In this document: positions 1 to 11,400 of the stretch, piece after piece
Numbering within the stretch: the first letter of the stretch is position 1
Layout: each line of letters opens with the position of its first letter
Origin: Zygnema cylindricum
Taxonomy: Eukaryota > Streptophyta > Zygnematophyceae > Zygnematales > Zygnemataceae
Length of the DNA: 64,000 nt
Direction: 5' to 3'
Assembly (NCBI GenBank): GCA_037447655.1
Contig: JBBHKE010001340.1
Coordinates: 26,357 to 90,356, forward strand
The notes under the pieces: generated by a model
What the model saw: only the letters and a program-made list of their open reading frames with translations
Database searches by the model: none
Told to the model about the DNA's origin: nothing
Translations under genes and position numbers: made by a program

Positions 1-100
1 CTCCCCTCTCCTCCCCTCCTCCCCTCCTCCCCTCCTCCACTCCTCCCTCCTCCCCTCACTCGCCTCTCCGTTCCCTCTCTCCCTCTGTCTCTCTCTCTAA
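1..100. repeat. CT-rich (CTCCC)n low-complexity tract at window edge
   Basis: Almost pure pyrimidine sequence made of CTCCC/CTCCT units, grading into CTCTCTGT. It is one of several strand-asymmetric purine/pyrimidine tracts in the window (near 9.0, 23.0, 26.8 and 30.9 kb and at the far right end). No coding signal is visible. Confidence 0.85.
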
Positions 101-956
101 CTTTACTTTATTTTCGATTGTGCAGGTTATTCTTCCACGTGCCTTATGTGCCTATAGGTGCCAAGTGAACAGGAAATATTCGTGTGCTTTTCTCCTCCTT
201 AATTACTACCAGAACTCGAATACAAATTTTGCTAATTGCAATAATGGTCTCTCATGCTCTATATCTCCTACGGTAGTATACATGCGGCGTTCATGCCCAC
301 CATAAGCCATAGTAAAAGACATACAATACAAATTTTAGGAGAAGAAAGAAACATATAATTATGATTATGTATATATATATATATATTACATATATGTTTG
401 TATATATACATTCATATATTTAAGGCATGCTATATGTGTGCAGGTAGTGAGTACATTAGGGCTTGTTTCCTTCGAAAAACCAACAACTCCAAATTTAAAA
501 TAGAGATGGAACTATACATTTTGACAAAAGTTACCATTTGTATGTTGTGACCAATAAGTAACTATGAACCGCATACAAATAGTTTATTTTTTGACAAGTT
601 CAATATTTTTTATATATTGTAGGATGTTTAGCTATTCGTTCCTATTGCAAACATTTTTTTTCATATGAATAAGTGTATTGTCATATGGAGATTACTTCAA
701 AACCTTAAGCCTTGATTTCAAGGAATCTATTCCATCTATGCCTTTTGTGTGGCCAACAAAAAAGAATACATCAAAGCGATAGTGTAATTATTTTGTTACT
801 TGTTGTTTAAGTGATAAGTCTAATCCTTTCATAGATGTAAATTTCTCCATCGTAATGCTCATTCGCGTCATTCTTACGAAACGCCATATCACCACTATTT
901 TGTGTATAACCACTATATTTTTTCATGTGTAACTACAATTTAATGTGTAACCACTG
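101..956. other. Non-coding AT-rich stretch with a short (TA)n run
   Basis: No convincing gene. A TA dinucleotide run lies at about 367-388 in an AT-rich context. The short open frames here have no recognisable domain and are interrupted by simple sequence. Confidence 0.5.
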
Positions 957-2094
957 ATACTCTTTGGGGTTCATTCCCCCATAAAAATCGCAGATCAAAA
1001 GAAGCTTATCTACATAGTGCCGACTCCAAATTGATATAAACTCGAATAACTAACACCTAGAAAGTCATAACCCTAATACAACTTCACCTCTGTCCTAGTG
1101 AAAGAAGACTTTGTGTGCTTAGTTCCCTCACAAAATGCAAAGTTAGAATATGAGTTTTGGATAACATTCCCCACTTTGAATTTCCCTTAGAAATATAGCC
1201 ACCCTGGCAGGAAAAAACACTAACCGACTACAACCTTGTGAAGCTTGGACTGCCTTTAGTCTGCAGCAAAAAGAATCACTAAAAATGGTGAACCGAGCTA
1301 GTTAATATAAATGGCAAAGTTTGCCTATTTATACACATGTTATTCGGGAGAGAGGCGGCCACCTACCAAAATATTATTAGTCAACCCCTCTCTAAACCCC
1401 CTATTACTGAGTTACTCACCAATCAGAGGACTTTGCTGTACAAAAAGAGCAAGTGCCGGGGTACTTTCTGTATGGTATTTGTACGCCATGGTCAAAATGG
1501 TGACATTTGTCACATCCGGATATGTTATCGTGCGCTCCGGAGATTTTTTAAACTTGTAAGATGTTGCCACGTGTCCTTCGAAGTGGTGGCATGCAAAAAC
1601 CGACAAAACGTCCTTCTCGGGACACGTGGGCTTACCATGGTCGGCCGATTAGATCACCTTTTAAAATACGCCGTTGAAACAAATGTTTGCACCATTTATT
1701 TTGTGCGGTAGAATAGTATTCAACAAGTTATATGTTCCAATGTATGTTTTGTTAGTTAAATGAAATGTCCTACGTTTGAATGTTAAAAAACATATCAAAC
1801 ACTTTATACTCTAGCAAAGTTCATAGACTATAGGATAATACTACCGGTTTCAGTTATCTTGACGGATAGTACATACCATGATCAAATCTTGTGTCCGTCA
1901 AACTCTTTTTGGTAAAACTACCAAAAACTTCTTATTTCTCTCTAGAAAGCCTAGGCAACCATGGCTCTAGCTCCCTATCCAGCTTTCAGTGACTACAACA
2001 AGTGTGAGGGATTGGAGAAAGGAGTTAGAGGCAGACTGCCTTTGTTTGTTTTTCCTATCCTTATACAGACCTAGTAAAAACTTAAATTTCAACA
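957..2094 (-). mobile_element. Copia-type LTR, minus orientation (left boundary approximate)
   Basis: The block is related along most of its length to the LTRs at 38272-39281 (opposite orientation) and 39513-40521. Shared landmarks in order are the AAAAAATCACT-like run near 1270, the short-ORF zone at 1311-1711, the AAACAAATG/ATTTGTTTC segment near 1675, and a terminal CAACCATGG...TTCAGTGACTACAACAAG block near 1958-2000. The right edge ends TTTCAACA at 2094, giving a minus-strand LTR start of TGTTGAAAT. Pol remnants follow immediately, as expected for the 3' LTR of a minus-strand element. The left edge is inferred from the length of the related LTRs, about 1.0 kb. Confidence 0.6.
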
Positions 2095-2910
2095 CTCCCC
2101 TTATTTTCTAGTCTACTTTTCTTTTAACTCACACTTAATACCACACACAAAAACAAACAAAAAACACCCCTCCTCTTTTTTCTTTTTCCCTTTATAAAAC
2201 TTAAAGAAGTTATTGTCGTATTTGAAACAGTGTATTCGATGAACCGAAATAATAATTGCATCACACATTTTATTTTTCATTCCATTTTTCATAAATTCGG
2301 GCTCTTGGAGCAAGGATTTTATCCACCTTATACCTTTTTCATCCGAGCAAAATCCAGATTCCCACTTCCAATTCAAACAGCCATCTCCATCCCCTACCTG
2401 CAACACATACCTAGATTTTAACCCTTTTACAAGCACACCTTCATAAATGGCATCACTCCCATGAGTAATGTCAAATCCATTACCCCCCAAATTTATCTTT
2501 AAATCAAGAGTCCCCACTAAGTTCCTCATAAAATCTACATCTTCCGTACTCATATGTTTGTCCATGATAATTACTCCATTTTCTGAAGTTCCGTCACTCT
2601 CTCCCATAGAATTATTTCCACTATCGCTTTATCTTTTGATTCTCAAAAAATATTTCTTCTCCCCTAAACCTTTCATTAAATATTCCTCTTCTCCCCTATC
2701 TTTTGGAGCCTTTGAAGTCTCCCTTTCCGACAAGTTTTATGTTTCCAAAATATCTATGAAATTATCCTCTTGTTTTTAAGTTTTCCTTTTCAATTATAGA
2801 TCCTAGATCTGAATTTCTCATTTCTAAGTCATACACTCTACACTCCTTGACATCTTCAAGTACCTCCTCTATCTTTACTTCCCTAGAGGACCAATCACTT
2901 ATTTATTAGA
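2095..2910 (-). pseudogene. Degenerate Copia pol remnant (integrase end, RT end, RNase H)
   Basis: Minus-strand open frame 2607-2113 has a NGVIIMDKHMS..FMRNLVG segment that aligns with SGVIILDDKMS..EFMKYIP of the better copy at 41.0-41.3 kb. This is followed by a WIKSLLQE segment matching the RNase H entry WVKSLFQE. Most of the RNase H core is lost. Further right, 2810-2900 on the minus strand encodes an integrase C-terminal-like fragment (EDVKECRVYDLE), comparable with EDVKGYKVYDLA at about 42.5 kb. The order is correct for a minus-strand element whose 3' LTR is at 957-2094. Large internal deletions make it non-functional. Confidence 0.6.
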
Positions 2911-2929
2911 ACAATTGTTAGTTTTTATA

Positions 2930-4430
2930 TTTAGTATTAACACAATGCTTAACCTGCATATCTAGAATTAATGATGGGTTTAATCTATATTCTTAGTATT
3001 ACTATCCTTTGTAGTCTGCATAATTAATTAGGATTAGTGAAGTTATTAGTAATGTAGAATTAGTATTAGGATAGTTATTACTAATGCATAATTAGTAATA
3101 CTACAGTTATAAGTATTTATAATAAGTAGTAGTACAGCTATTAGTCTGTATACTTAATATGAGTCCAATTATGAGTTTGTATAATCAGTATTGATACACT
3201 TATTAGTCGGTGTAGTTAGGATTCATAGAGTTATTAGTCTCTATAGTCAGTGTTAGTACAATTATTTGTAATGTTTAATTAGTATTAGGACATTTAATGT
3301 ATCCTAACTATAAGTACTTTTATTAATTAAATAATAACTGTACTGCCACTAATTATACAAACTAATAACTGTAAAAATACTTATTATACAAAATGTACTT
3401 ATACTAATTGCATGAACTTATAATGTGCTAGTACTTATTATAGAGACAAATAACTGTGCTGATATATTAATTGTATAGACTAATAACTATGTTAACACTA
3501 ATTATACATACTAAAAATTGTACTGATACGAATGGTACAGACTAATAATTATAGTATTACTTATTATACAGACTAATAATTGTGTTAGTACTAATGATAC
3601 AGACGAATAGTGAGACTAATACTAAATATATATTACTTAAAACTGCTAATTATATAATTCTAACCATTGTACCAACACTAATTCTACATTACTTATAATT
3701 GTACTAACACTAATTACACAGAGTAATAACTGTATTAGCACTAATTATAAAGACTAGTAACTGTACTTATACTAATTATTTATATATATAAGCATATTAG
3801 TACTGGTTATACATACTAGTAACTGTGTTAATACTAATTATATAAACGAATAATTGTACAAATACTGATTACACTAACACATTACTATACTAAAACTGAT
3901 TCTACATACTAATAACTGTACTTATACTATTTATACTAATTATAGAGACCAAAAACCGAGTTAATACTAATTATACGGACGAATAATTGTATAAGTAATT
4001 ATTTTACAACGATTGTCCTAATACTAATTATACATAACTAAAAATTGTCCCAATACTAATTATACAGTATTAGAACTGCACTAATACTAGTTATATAGAC
4101 TAATAAATGTGTTCACGCTAATTATACAAATTAAAATTTGTTAAAACTAATTATACAAACTAATAACTTTTCTAATACTAATTATACAAACACTAATTAT
4201 TTAGAGTTATAATTTTGTTAATACCGATTATACAGACTAAAACAATGCTAATACTCATTATACATTACTAATAATTGTAATAACTCAAATTATAGAGACA
4301 AATTGTACTAATACCAATAAAACAGACTAAAAACTGTACCAATACTAGTTTTACACACTTATAACTGTTCCAAAACTAATTTTACAATAACTTTCTTAAT
4401 ACTTATTTTATACTAAAAACTGAACCGAAA
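2930..4430. repeat. Degenerate 31-bp tandem repeat with an orientation switch
   Basis: From about 3300 to 4430 the sequence is a chain of units near 31 bp, of the form CTAATTATACAGACTAATAA followed by a TTGTNTTAGTA-like part. Good consecutive units occur at about 3510-3630. From about 2930 to 3300 the same unit appears as its reverse complement (ATTAGTCTGTATAATTAG-like). The tract is therefore two head-to-head arrays, the right one about three times longer. It has almost no open frames and very low GC. It is either a satellite/minisatellite or the interior of an unrecognised element. Confidence 0.8.
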
Positions 4431-4439
4431 CTAAGTTTT

Positions 4440-5310
4440 TTTTTTGGGCGCCCGTGGTTTTTTTTTTGGGCATGTGTTCTAAGTTCCTCCGGGGTTGTTT
4501 TCGGTCTGTACAAACGCTTGCGTGGCAGTACAGTTTGTGTTGGAAGGTGTCGTACATATCATGTCCTCAAAGCGTTTCTTTTTCGTACGGGCAAGTGGTT
4601 CATATCACGACACGCTATGTAGTTGACGTAGGCTAGCGTCACGTGCCAGTTCACGGCAGACAAAAAAAAGTACCGTTTTCATACCATACCGTTTTCCCCT
4701 TTTTCAAGTGTGAGCAACGCAATTCATTCGGTATACGACTTCCTGTTTTCTCAAAGTCGCATATCTGCATTCCGAAAAGGTTTTCCGGAAAAGAAGATTA
4801 TTTACCACAGTTGTCAAGTTTTGACGCATTTGACCGTATGTTTTGTTCGTCGCTACGCTCCAAAAGATTGACAGCCGAGCAATCGACCTGTTTGGCGCCT
4901 CTGTTTTTGTTTTTTTGCGGCCTGAATGGTACGGTATTATTCGTTTCTTCATCTCATTCGTCATCCATTTCTAGTGTGAATCGTGCAATTTGGTGACCGG
5001 TCGAGAGAGAGAAAAGACAGCAAAGCGATAACGACAAATCGTGAAGTCAACGGCAAAAAAATAAAAGTTTTTTGACGTCAAAACTTTCACAATTAAGCAT
5101 GTCGTCGACAATGTAACAGAAAACCAGACGTCAACAACGTCACAAAAAACATGACGCCTACAAGTCATGTAATTAGATGGCGTTTACAGATGTCATGAAT
5201 TTGAGTGACGACTTTTTGTCTCAGACAATGGGACACCCGACAAACTAGTACGGAAAATCATCACTAAAAAGCAAACTTTGGTCAGGTTGCTGTTGCATGG
5301 GCACATACCT
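4440..5310. mobile_element. Probable Harbinger-like (Tourist-type) element fragment
   Basis: The stretch is rich in GACGTC/GTCGAC and GTCACA motifs, especially 5040-5220, as in the elements at 17.3-18.4 kb and 19.1-21.0 kb. It shares phrases with them such as TAGTACGGAAAATC followed by ACTAAA. It ends at about 5280-5309 with GCATGGGCACATACC, similar to the inverted terminus at 58.55 kb. The left end is uncertain: TTGGGCATGTGTTCTAAGTT near 4467 resembles a diverged terminus. No coding frame is convincing. Confidence 0.5.
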
Positions 5311-5486
5311 ATTTAATCCAATGCGGTACACATCACTTGGTAGGAAACGACGTGACAAGGGCAATTAATCCAATTATATTTCGTTCTCCAGGCAAACTTC
5401 TATGGTATGTGCTGTTGGGATGTATAGTGTTGCTGTTTTGAAAAGTTACAGTCTTACAGCAGTACGTGAGGTTGTAATTTGTTGCT

Positions 5487-8400
5487 ATGCCTGAGGAAAA
5501 CCGAGAGCCGTTTGATGCAATGCGAGGGCCTATCACTACGGAGGTGCGCTTCTTTGGCCAATCCTTTTCTCTTCTGCTGTGTTCTAGAGGCTGTCCTATG
5601 TACAGGCGCTGATATATGCTGAGAGTGGTAGGGTAAGTACACGAGAGATTTTACATTTTCCTCATCTCGAGGGCGAAGAATCGTATAGTTTTGTAAGTTA
5701 CCGTACAAACGTACGGGCATACGACGACTCAGGAATTGCTCAAATTGGATTGAGCCTTGAATTGAAGGTGAAAAGCAAAAAGAGTCCCCTAGAAACCCTA
5801 ATATTGCTATGGTTAAGGCGAGGTGTTATTGCAGGCAAGTCTCTCCACACGTGTGAGTGTATGGTGGTCGAGCGTTCCTTTTGTCACAGGCGCTGTGCTT
5901 GCCACGTGTGTGACGCTACATTTGGCGATTCTTCTCGGAGGTTTTGACGTACTTTCGGCGGTTTGCTTCTCCGCAGAAGCCATTTTGAATGGAAGAGGTA
6001 TGGCTTTTTCACAACCAATAAACAAATTGTTTCATTAGATCAGAATGCACCTTTTAAACGTATCATTTATAGAATAGAATCGGGTTGAATCCTGAATTGA
6101 ATCAAATCGAATTGACTCGAATTGAATAGTATCAAACAAAATTGAATAAGTACAAACACCTTAGGAGTTTTCACGCTTGTAGAGGTATGGTTTTTTCACA
6201 TTTTAAGTTTTAGAGTTATTGTTTTTTTACAACCTTTGAAAATTCCAGAAGGTTTGGAGTTTTCACCACTAAAATTTGATTGGTCAATGGGATTTCAACT
6301 ATGTTGTACTTTTAACTATAGTCATCGCATTCTGTTAAGAATGTTAGCCATTCGAGAATATTCAGCAAGAATATTTTGCAATTGCCAAATTGACATTCTT
6401 TCTTTTATATTGAGCAACGAATAACAGTAGAATATCCGACGTTCGAGACGAATATTTGGATGTGTCAGAATATTTGGCATGTTAAAAAGATACACATTTC
6501 TGGCTCATCAAATTTTAGAAAACTCTCATGTATTTTAGTTGTATACTTTGGAGTATATACTCCTGATTTTTTATTTTTTTTGCACTAGGTTGAAACTTCC
6601 TGGAAACTTCTTTGAAATCCTGCCTATTCCAGACCTGGCTGTTTCTCCTGATAGTCTGGATATAATCCCTTGTCGATAATGATTTTTGTCAAGGATTCGG
6701 TCTGTTTGACTTCATTCGTAGGGAAAATTTTGTGACACGTGTCCTGGGCAAGTCAAGCTCTAGCTTTGGAGGAATTTCCGACCTTCTATTTGCCACTGAC
6801 TTCTTGTGAGCCATTCTCTTGCTCGTTGTGCAAACCCAGCATTCCTTTTTGTCATTAAACCTTTGACCGGGACCTTCTCTGACAACAAGTTGTAAACACT
6901 AAACTGAACATGCTTTGCTACACGGCTGGAAGCTCTGGACCGCAACCAATTATCCTGAATTGTTGTTTCATTATTTTTTCTCTATTCTTTTTCCGGTTTG
7001 TTATCTCGTTCATGTTCACCATTCAGCCGAATTTGTTTGTTCTCCCTCTAATTATGCAAGCCATCTATGTGTGGTTGTATATGTGATTTTTGTATGATAC
7101 TGGATATGCATTTTGCAGTAACTTTTCCTGGAAATCTAAGACCTTCAGAACTATACTTTGACGAATAACTTTTGGCTTTTGACTTTTGGACTTTTGACTC
7201 TTGGCATTGACTTTTTCCTTTTGGCCTTTTGACTTTTTTGACCTCACGATGTCAATGTAGCATGAGTGTGATGTTATGTGCGCCGGTATTTCCATGGATT
7301 TTTCTGACCATGATTCGCTTGGATTGGCTATGTCCTTTTTATGTGTTTGTATAAAGAAATGTAACCTTGTATGTTAACTTGCTTAAGCGGTTTTTGATGC
7401 ATTTCATCCACTATTCAGTTTCAAAGTTGCGTGTCCTTTTTTTTTCTTTGGAGCATAGTCGTGGATGGTCAAATTTGATTGGAAGCATCATTGAAGCCTC
7501 CAGAGCTATATGGGAGTTTCTCTTAGAGGCATTGACACAAGATGTAGATGGCGTGTATGTTAAGGAAAGGATGCGCAAGAAAATATTGTACAGAAAATGC
7601 TCCTATCTCAGACATGCATCAAGGCGGGTCGAGCAATAATGGCTTTCCGGTGGATCTGGTAATGCAACGATATAACGTTGGTTGTTCATTTCTACTATTT
7701 TAAATTCTTTCTTACCTTTCAACTGTACAGTTTCACCGCCGTACATTATAGAATCGTATAGCACACAGTAGAATACCCAAGATTGGTACATATTTGCATG
7801 GGGTGTATCATGTATCAAACACTATTTATATCCCATCTGTGGATGATGAAAGATAAATATCAAGCTGTTGTGCTTATGCATGTTTTGAGCACTAATTTTC
7901 AAAGTTTCGTGCTTCAAAGGTGATACGATCAGAGTGTTTGAACCAAACGATTTCAAAAAATTGAAATGAATCTGCCTTCTGAACTTTCTTTGTGCGATTA
8001 ATCCGCCTTGTGAAAGCCTTGAAGGAAAATCGGATGTCAGGCTGAGGCAATAATGACCTTGATTTCTTGAAAAGCCGAATCGACATTATCGAACAGGTAC
8101 ATTCGTCATTTACCCTGTTTTTGTCTTTTTGTGCGTTTTTATACCTCCAGTGTACACAATCTTCACATCGGTTTTCTTCCATGGAGGCTTGTTGCACTTG
8201 GTCTTCAACATGATGGCCTTTGTACCCATGGGGGGATCCCTCGAGAGACAACTGGGTTCTGTTCGATATTCATATTTACTGATATTGTTCGCGATTACCA
8301 GTGCAATTTTGGCAACCTTAATAGCGATTATGGCGGCAATGCCCCTTTTACCTCTTTATCCAAAGTTAATGTACGAATGTAGCATCGGCTTTTCGGGGAT

Positions 8401-11400
8401 TATTTTTGCTCTTATTGTAGTGGAGACCTACACCAGTGGGATACAAAACCTCAGGTTAGTAGGTTTCTTTTATGCACACGACTTGGAAGTAACTGACTCC
8501 CAACTGTAGACCTTAGTATTTAAAGTCCATATTTCAAATGTGAGAAAACAATTGAAAAACGCTATATGTGGTTTCCATGTACCATACAAATAATACGAAT
8601 AATATTATACCATATACTACAAGTAGAGTCTAGGGTAACCACTCATACCGTTTCCGATCGTTTTTGCACATTTGAACTATGCTTAAATATTTTGCCTCTC
8701 TGTCTCTCTATCCATGCTTCTTTTCGTATGTGCAAACTAAAAAAATTCTGCTTAATTTAAGAGTTTGTTAAACAATAATAGTGTTTTTTTGATAATCTTT
8801 GGGCAAGCTGTTTGTGAAGAAGTGTGTCATACAATCTTACGGTTGTGGGAACAACCCCATTATGCTTGTTTATGGAAAAAAGTAGCCTAATGTTGAAGAT
8901 GAAGCCGGGGGGTTTTGTTTGCATCAGATGATGTTGAGAAAGACATGTATTTGAACATATTTAGTTGGTGTGATGTAGGGTGCAAATTAAATATGTGTCA
9001 GTCTCGGCTGTTCAATGTGGTCTGCACGAGGGAGGGGGAGGGGGAGACGGAGGGGGAGGAGGGAGAGAGGGAAAGGGAGGGAGAAAGGGAGAGGGAGGAG
9101 GGAGGGAGGGAGGGAGGGAGGAGGGAGGGAGAGGAGGGAGGGAGGGAGAGGAGGGAGGGAGAGAGGGAGGGGGAGGAGGAAGGAGAGGGAGAGGGCGGGG
9201 GAGAGGGAAAGGGAGAAAGTAAGATGATAGTTTTGTTTGTATATCATCTCATCTGGGCATGACATTTTGTGGGATGGTGACAGTATTTTTGGCTTTTTCT
9301 CAGTACCAGCGAAATGGTGCGTCCCGATTCCATTTCTTCCATGAGTATTGGACAATTGCTTTGGTTAGAACGAGACTACTTCTCACGATTTGCAATTTAT
9401 TATCTAGTGTCAATCAACAGGAACGCTACTAGAAATTCACTTGTTTTTTTGCATTGAATAAATTTTCACACTTTTGCAGGCACCCGAGTTTCTTTTTAAC
9501 AACCATCTCCAGTTGTTTCTAACAGTTTATTATAAACCTTCATCCGATCAGGTACCCCTGGGTGCTTCTCCTCATCTTTCAACTTCTTATACCAAATGTC
9601 TCACTATTGGGTCATCTCAGTGGCCTCCTGTCAGGCCTCGCCTGTAAGATGCTCCTCTCTTTTACCAAACAAGCCATAAATAGTTTTCTCATTGTCGTGT
9701 TTGGAACATAGTTTAAATCCGCGAAAACAATTGGAAATGCTTTATGTGATTTCCCGGTACAAGACGGTGTATTATATAGTTTTTTCGCATAATATATGGT
9801 TTCCTCGCGTATAATATGTGTTTAGTATGGAGAAATCACATATAGTGTTTTGAATTGTTTTGGCAGATTTGAACTGTGGTTCCGTAACCACAAACTTGCA
9901 GTTTCTTCCAATGTTTGTACAAGTGCAGCACTGATAGATCAATAAAACGAGAGAACTTTTAGATTTACCCTTATTTTACATGTAAATTGTACAGTTTTAC
10001 GAGTAACCATACGTACAATTTCTTCTAAAAACTGTGCAAATTGTGCAATTTACCTTCAAAACGAAGGTAAAACTCCGATTGTGTATTAAACCTATGACTG
10101 GTGTATTTTGTTGGGGCAAATAATGACAGATTCATATGGCATGTTTACCTACCTTATGCTTCCAGCAACTGCCTACAATGCCGTCGAATCGTCCAGCTTT
10201 CTTGTGAGTGTCGTTTTTATGCAATCTTCTTTTCCCAGTTGATGATGAGATTTCTTGTGAGTGTCGTTTTTATGCATCTTCTTTTCCCAGTTGATGATGA
10301 GATGAGATGAGATACCTCCAGAAGTACACTTCATGCGTGAAAGGTTCTCACAGTTCAAAGTCGATTTTCTTATCACAAAATTTACCATATTATTTTTTTT
10401 CCATCCAAGGAGTTATCTGACTCTTCTCGTTCTGGATCTATTTGTAATAGCTAGGATACCGCAGTTGATTTTTCCATTCCATAAAATTCCTTATGGTAAA
10501 AAAAGAAAAACCAAAGCACTATTCTAGGGTTTAGGGTATCTGAGCACTTGTCGGTAAATCCTGATTCTGTAATTTGAGCATCCTGAATTTGCAGAGATAT
10601 CTCCAAATATTCGTGTTTGTTACTGATAATTACTGAATAAAATTATGAGATGATTTCATTTTTTATTTAAACTCGTCTTAACTGGATCCAAATTCAAACA
10701 TAGCCGTAAAGAAGGTTCACCAATAGAAAATCTGACCGACCTCCTTCCACCTTGCTAATAAAGTGATATGGGTTTAAATTTTTTAACAGAAAGCCAATCA
10801 AACTGTACGCGAGGTGTGAAGTTTATGCATGGTGTGAATTGTTTGATTTCAGTTTTTAATAAGCGTGTGGCAATATGCAGAAAATTGCATTATCTGCTAC
10901 CATACAGTCAGATTGCAGGTTTCAATTGTGGTTCAAATAGTACTTTAATGGCATATCCTTGACGGTACAGGCTATTTTATTGTTGAATCGCTGATTGAGG
11001 AAAGCGACTACTGTCCTAAAATGTCTGTTGTTTTCTTGATTTCCGTTATAGACTCTTTTTTAAAAAGACAATGCAATCTACGCCACTTAATGATTCAATC
11101 AATGCCTTAAGATCGGTAATTCTTCTGCATAGGAAACTGCACGCTCACTCTTTTTTTTTGACTTGCAGGAAGGAAACGAAATTATCGAATGCTTTCCGTT
11201 CTTGTGATTGCTGTTTTTATCATAGTGTTGCACCTTCAAAATGTTGCACTGTTTTTGGAGTTTGATTTCGCCTGAAACAGGCCAAAGTAGCATTTTCTTG
11301 AGGGGATTAGTTACTGTCATCGCAACTCATCTCCTCCTTGCTTGGTGGATCTGAGTGTCAGTTTTTGTTTCAGTTTTGATTCCAATTTTAGTTTCATATT

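Noticed and set aside
8915-9355. Overlapping open frames rich in Gly/Glu/Arg or Pro/Ser/Leu
   Set aside because: They are artefacts of the purine tract at 9026-9222, which lies inside an intron.
10520-10545. CTAGGGTTTAGGGTATC as an interstitial telomere repeat
   Set aside because: Only two TTTAGGG-like units are present, too few to call.
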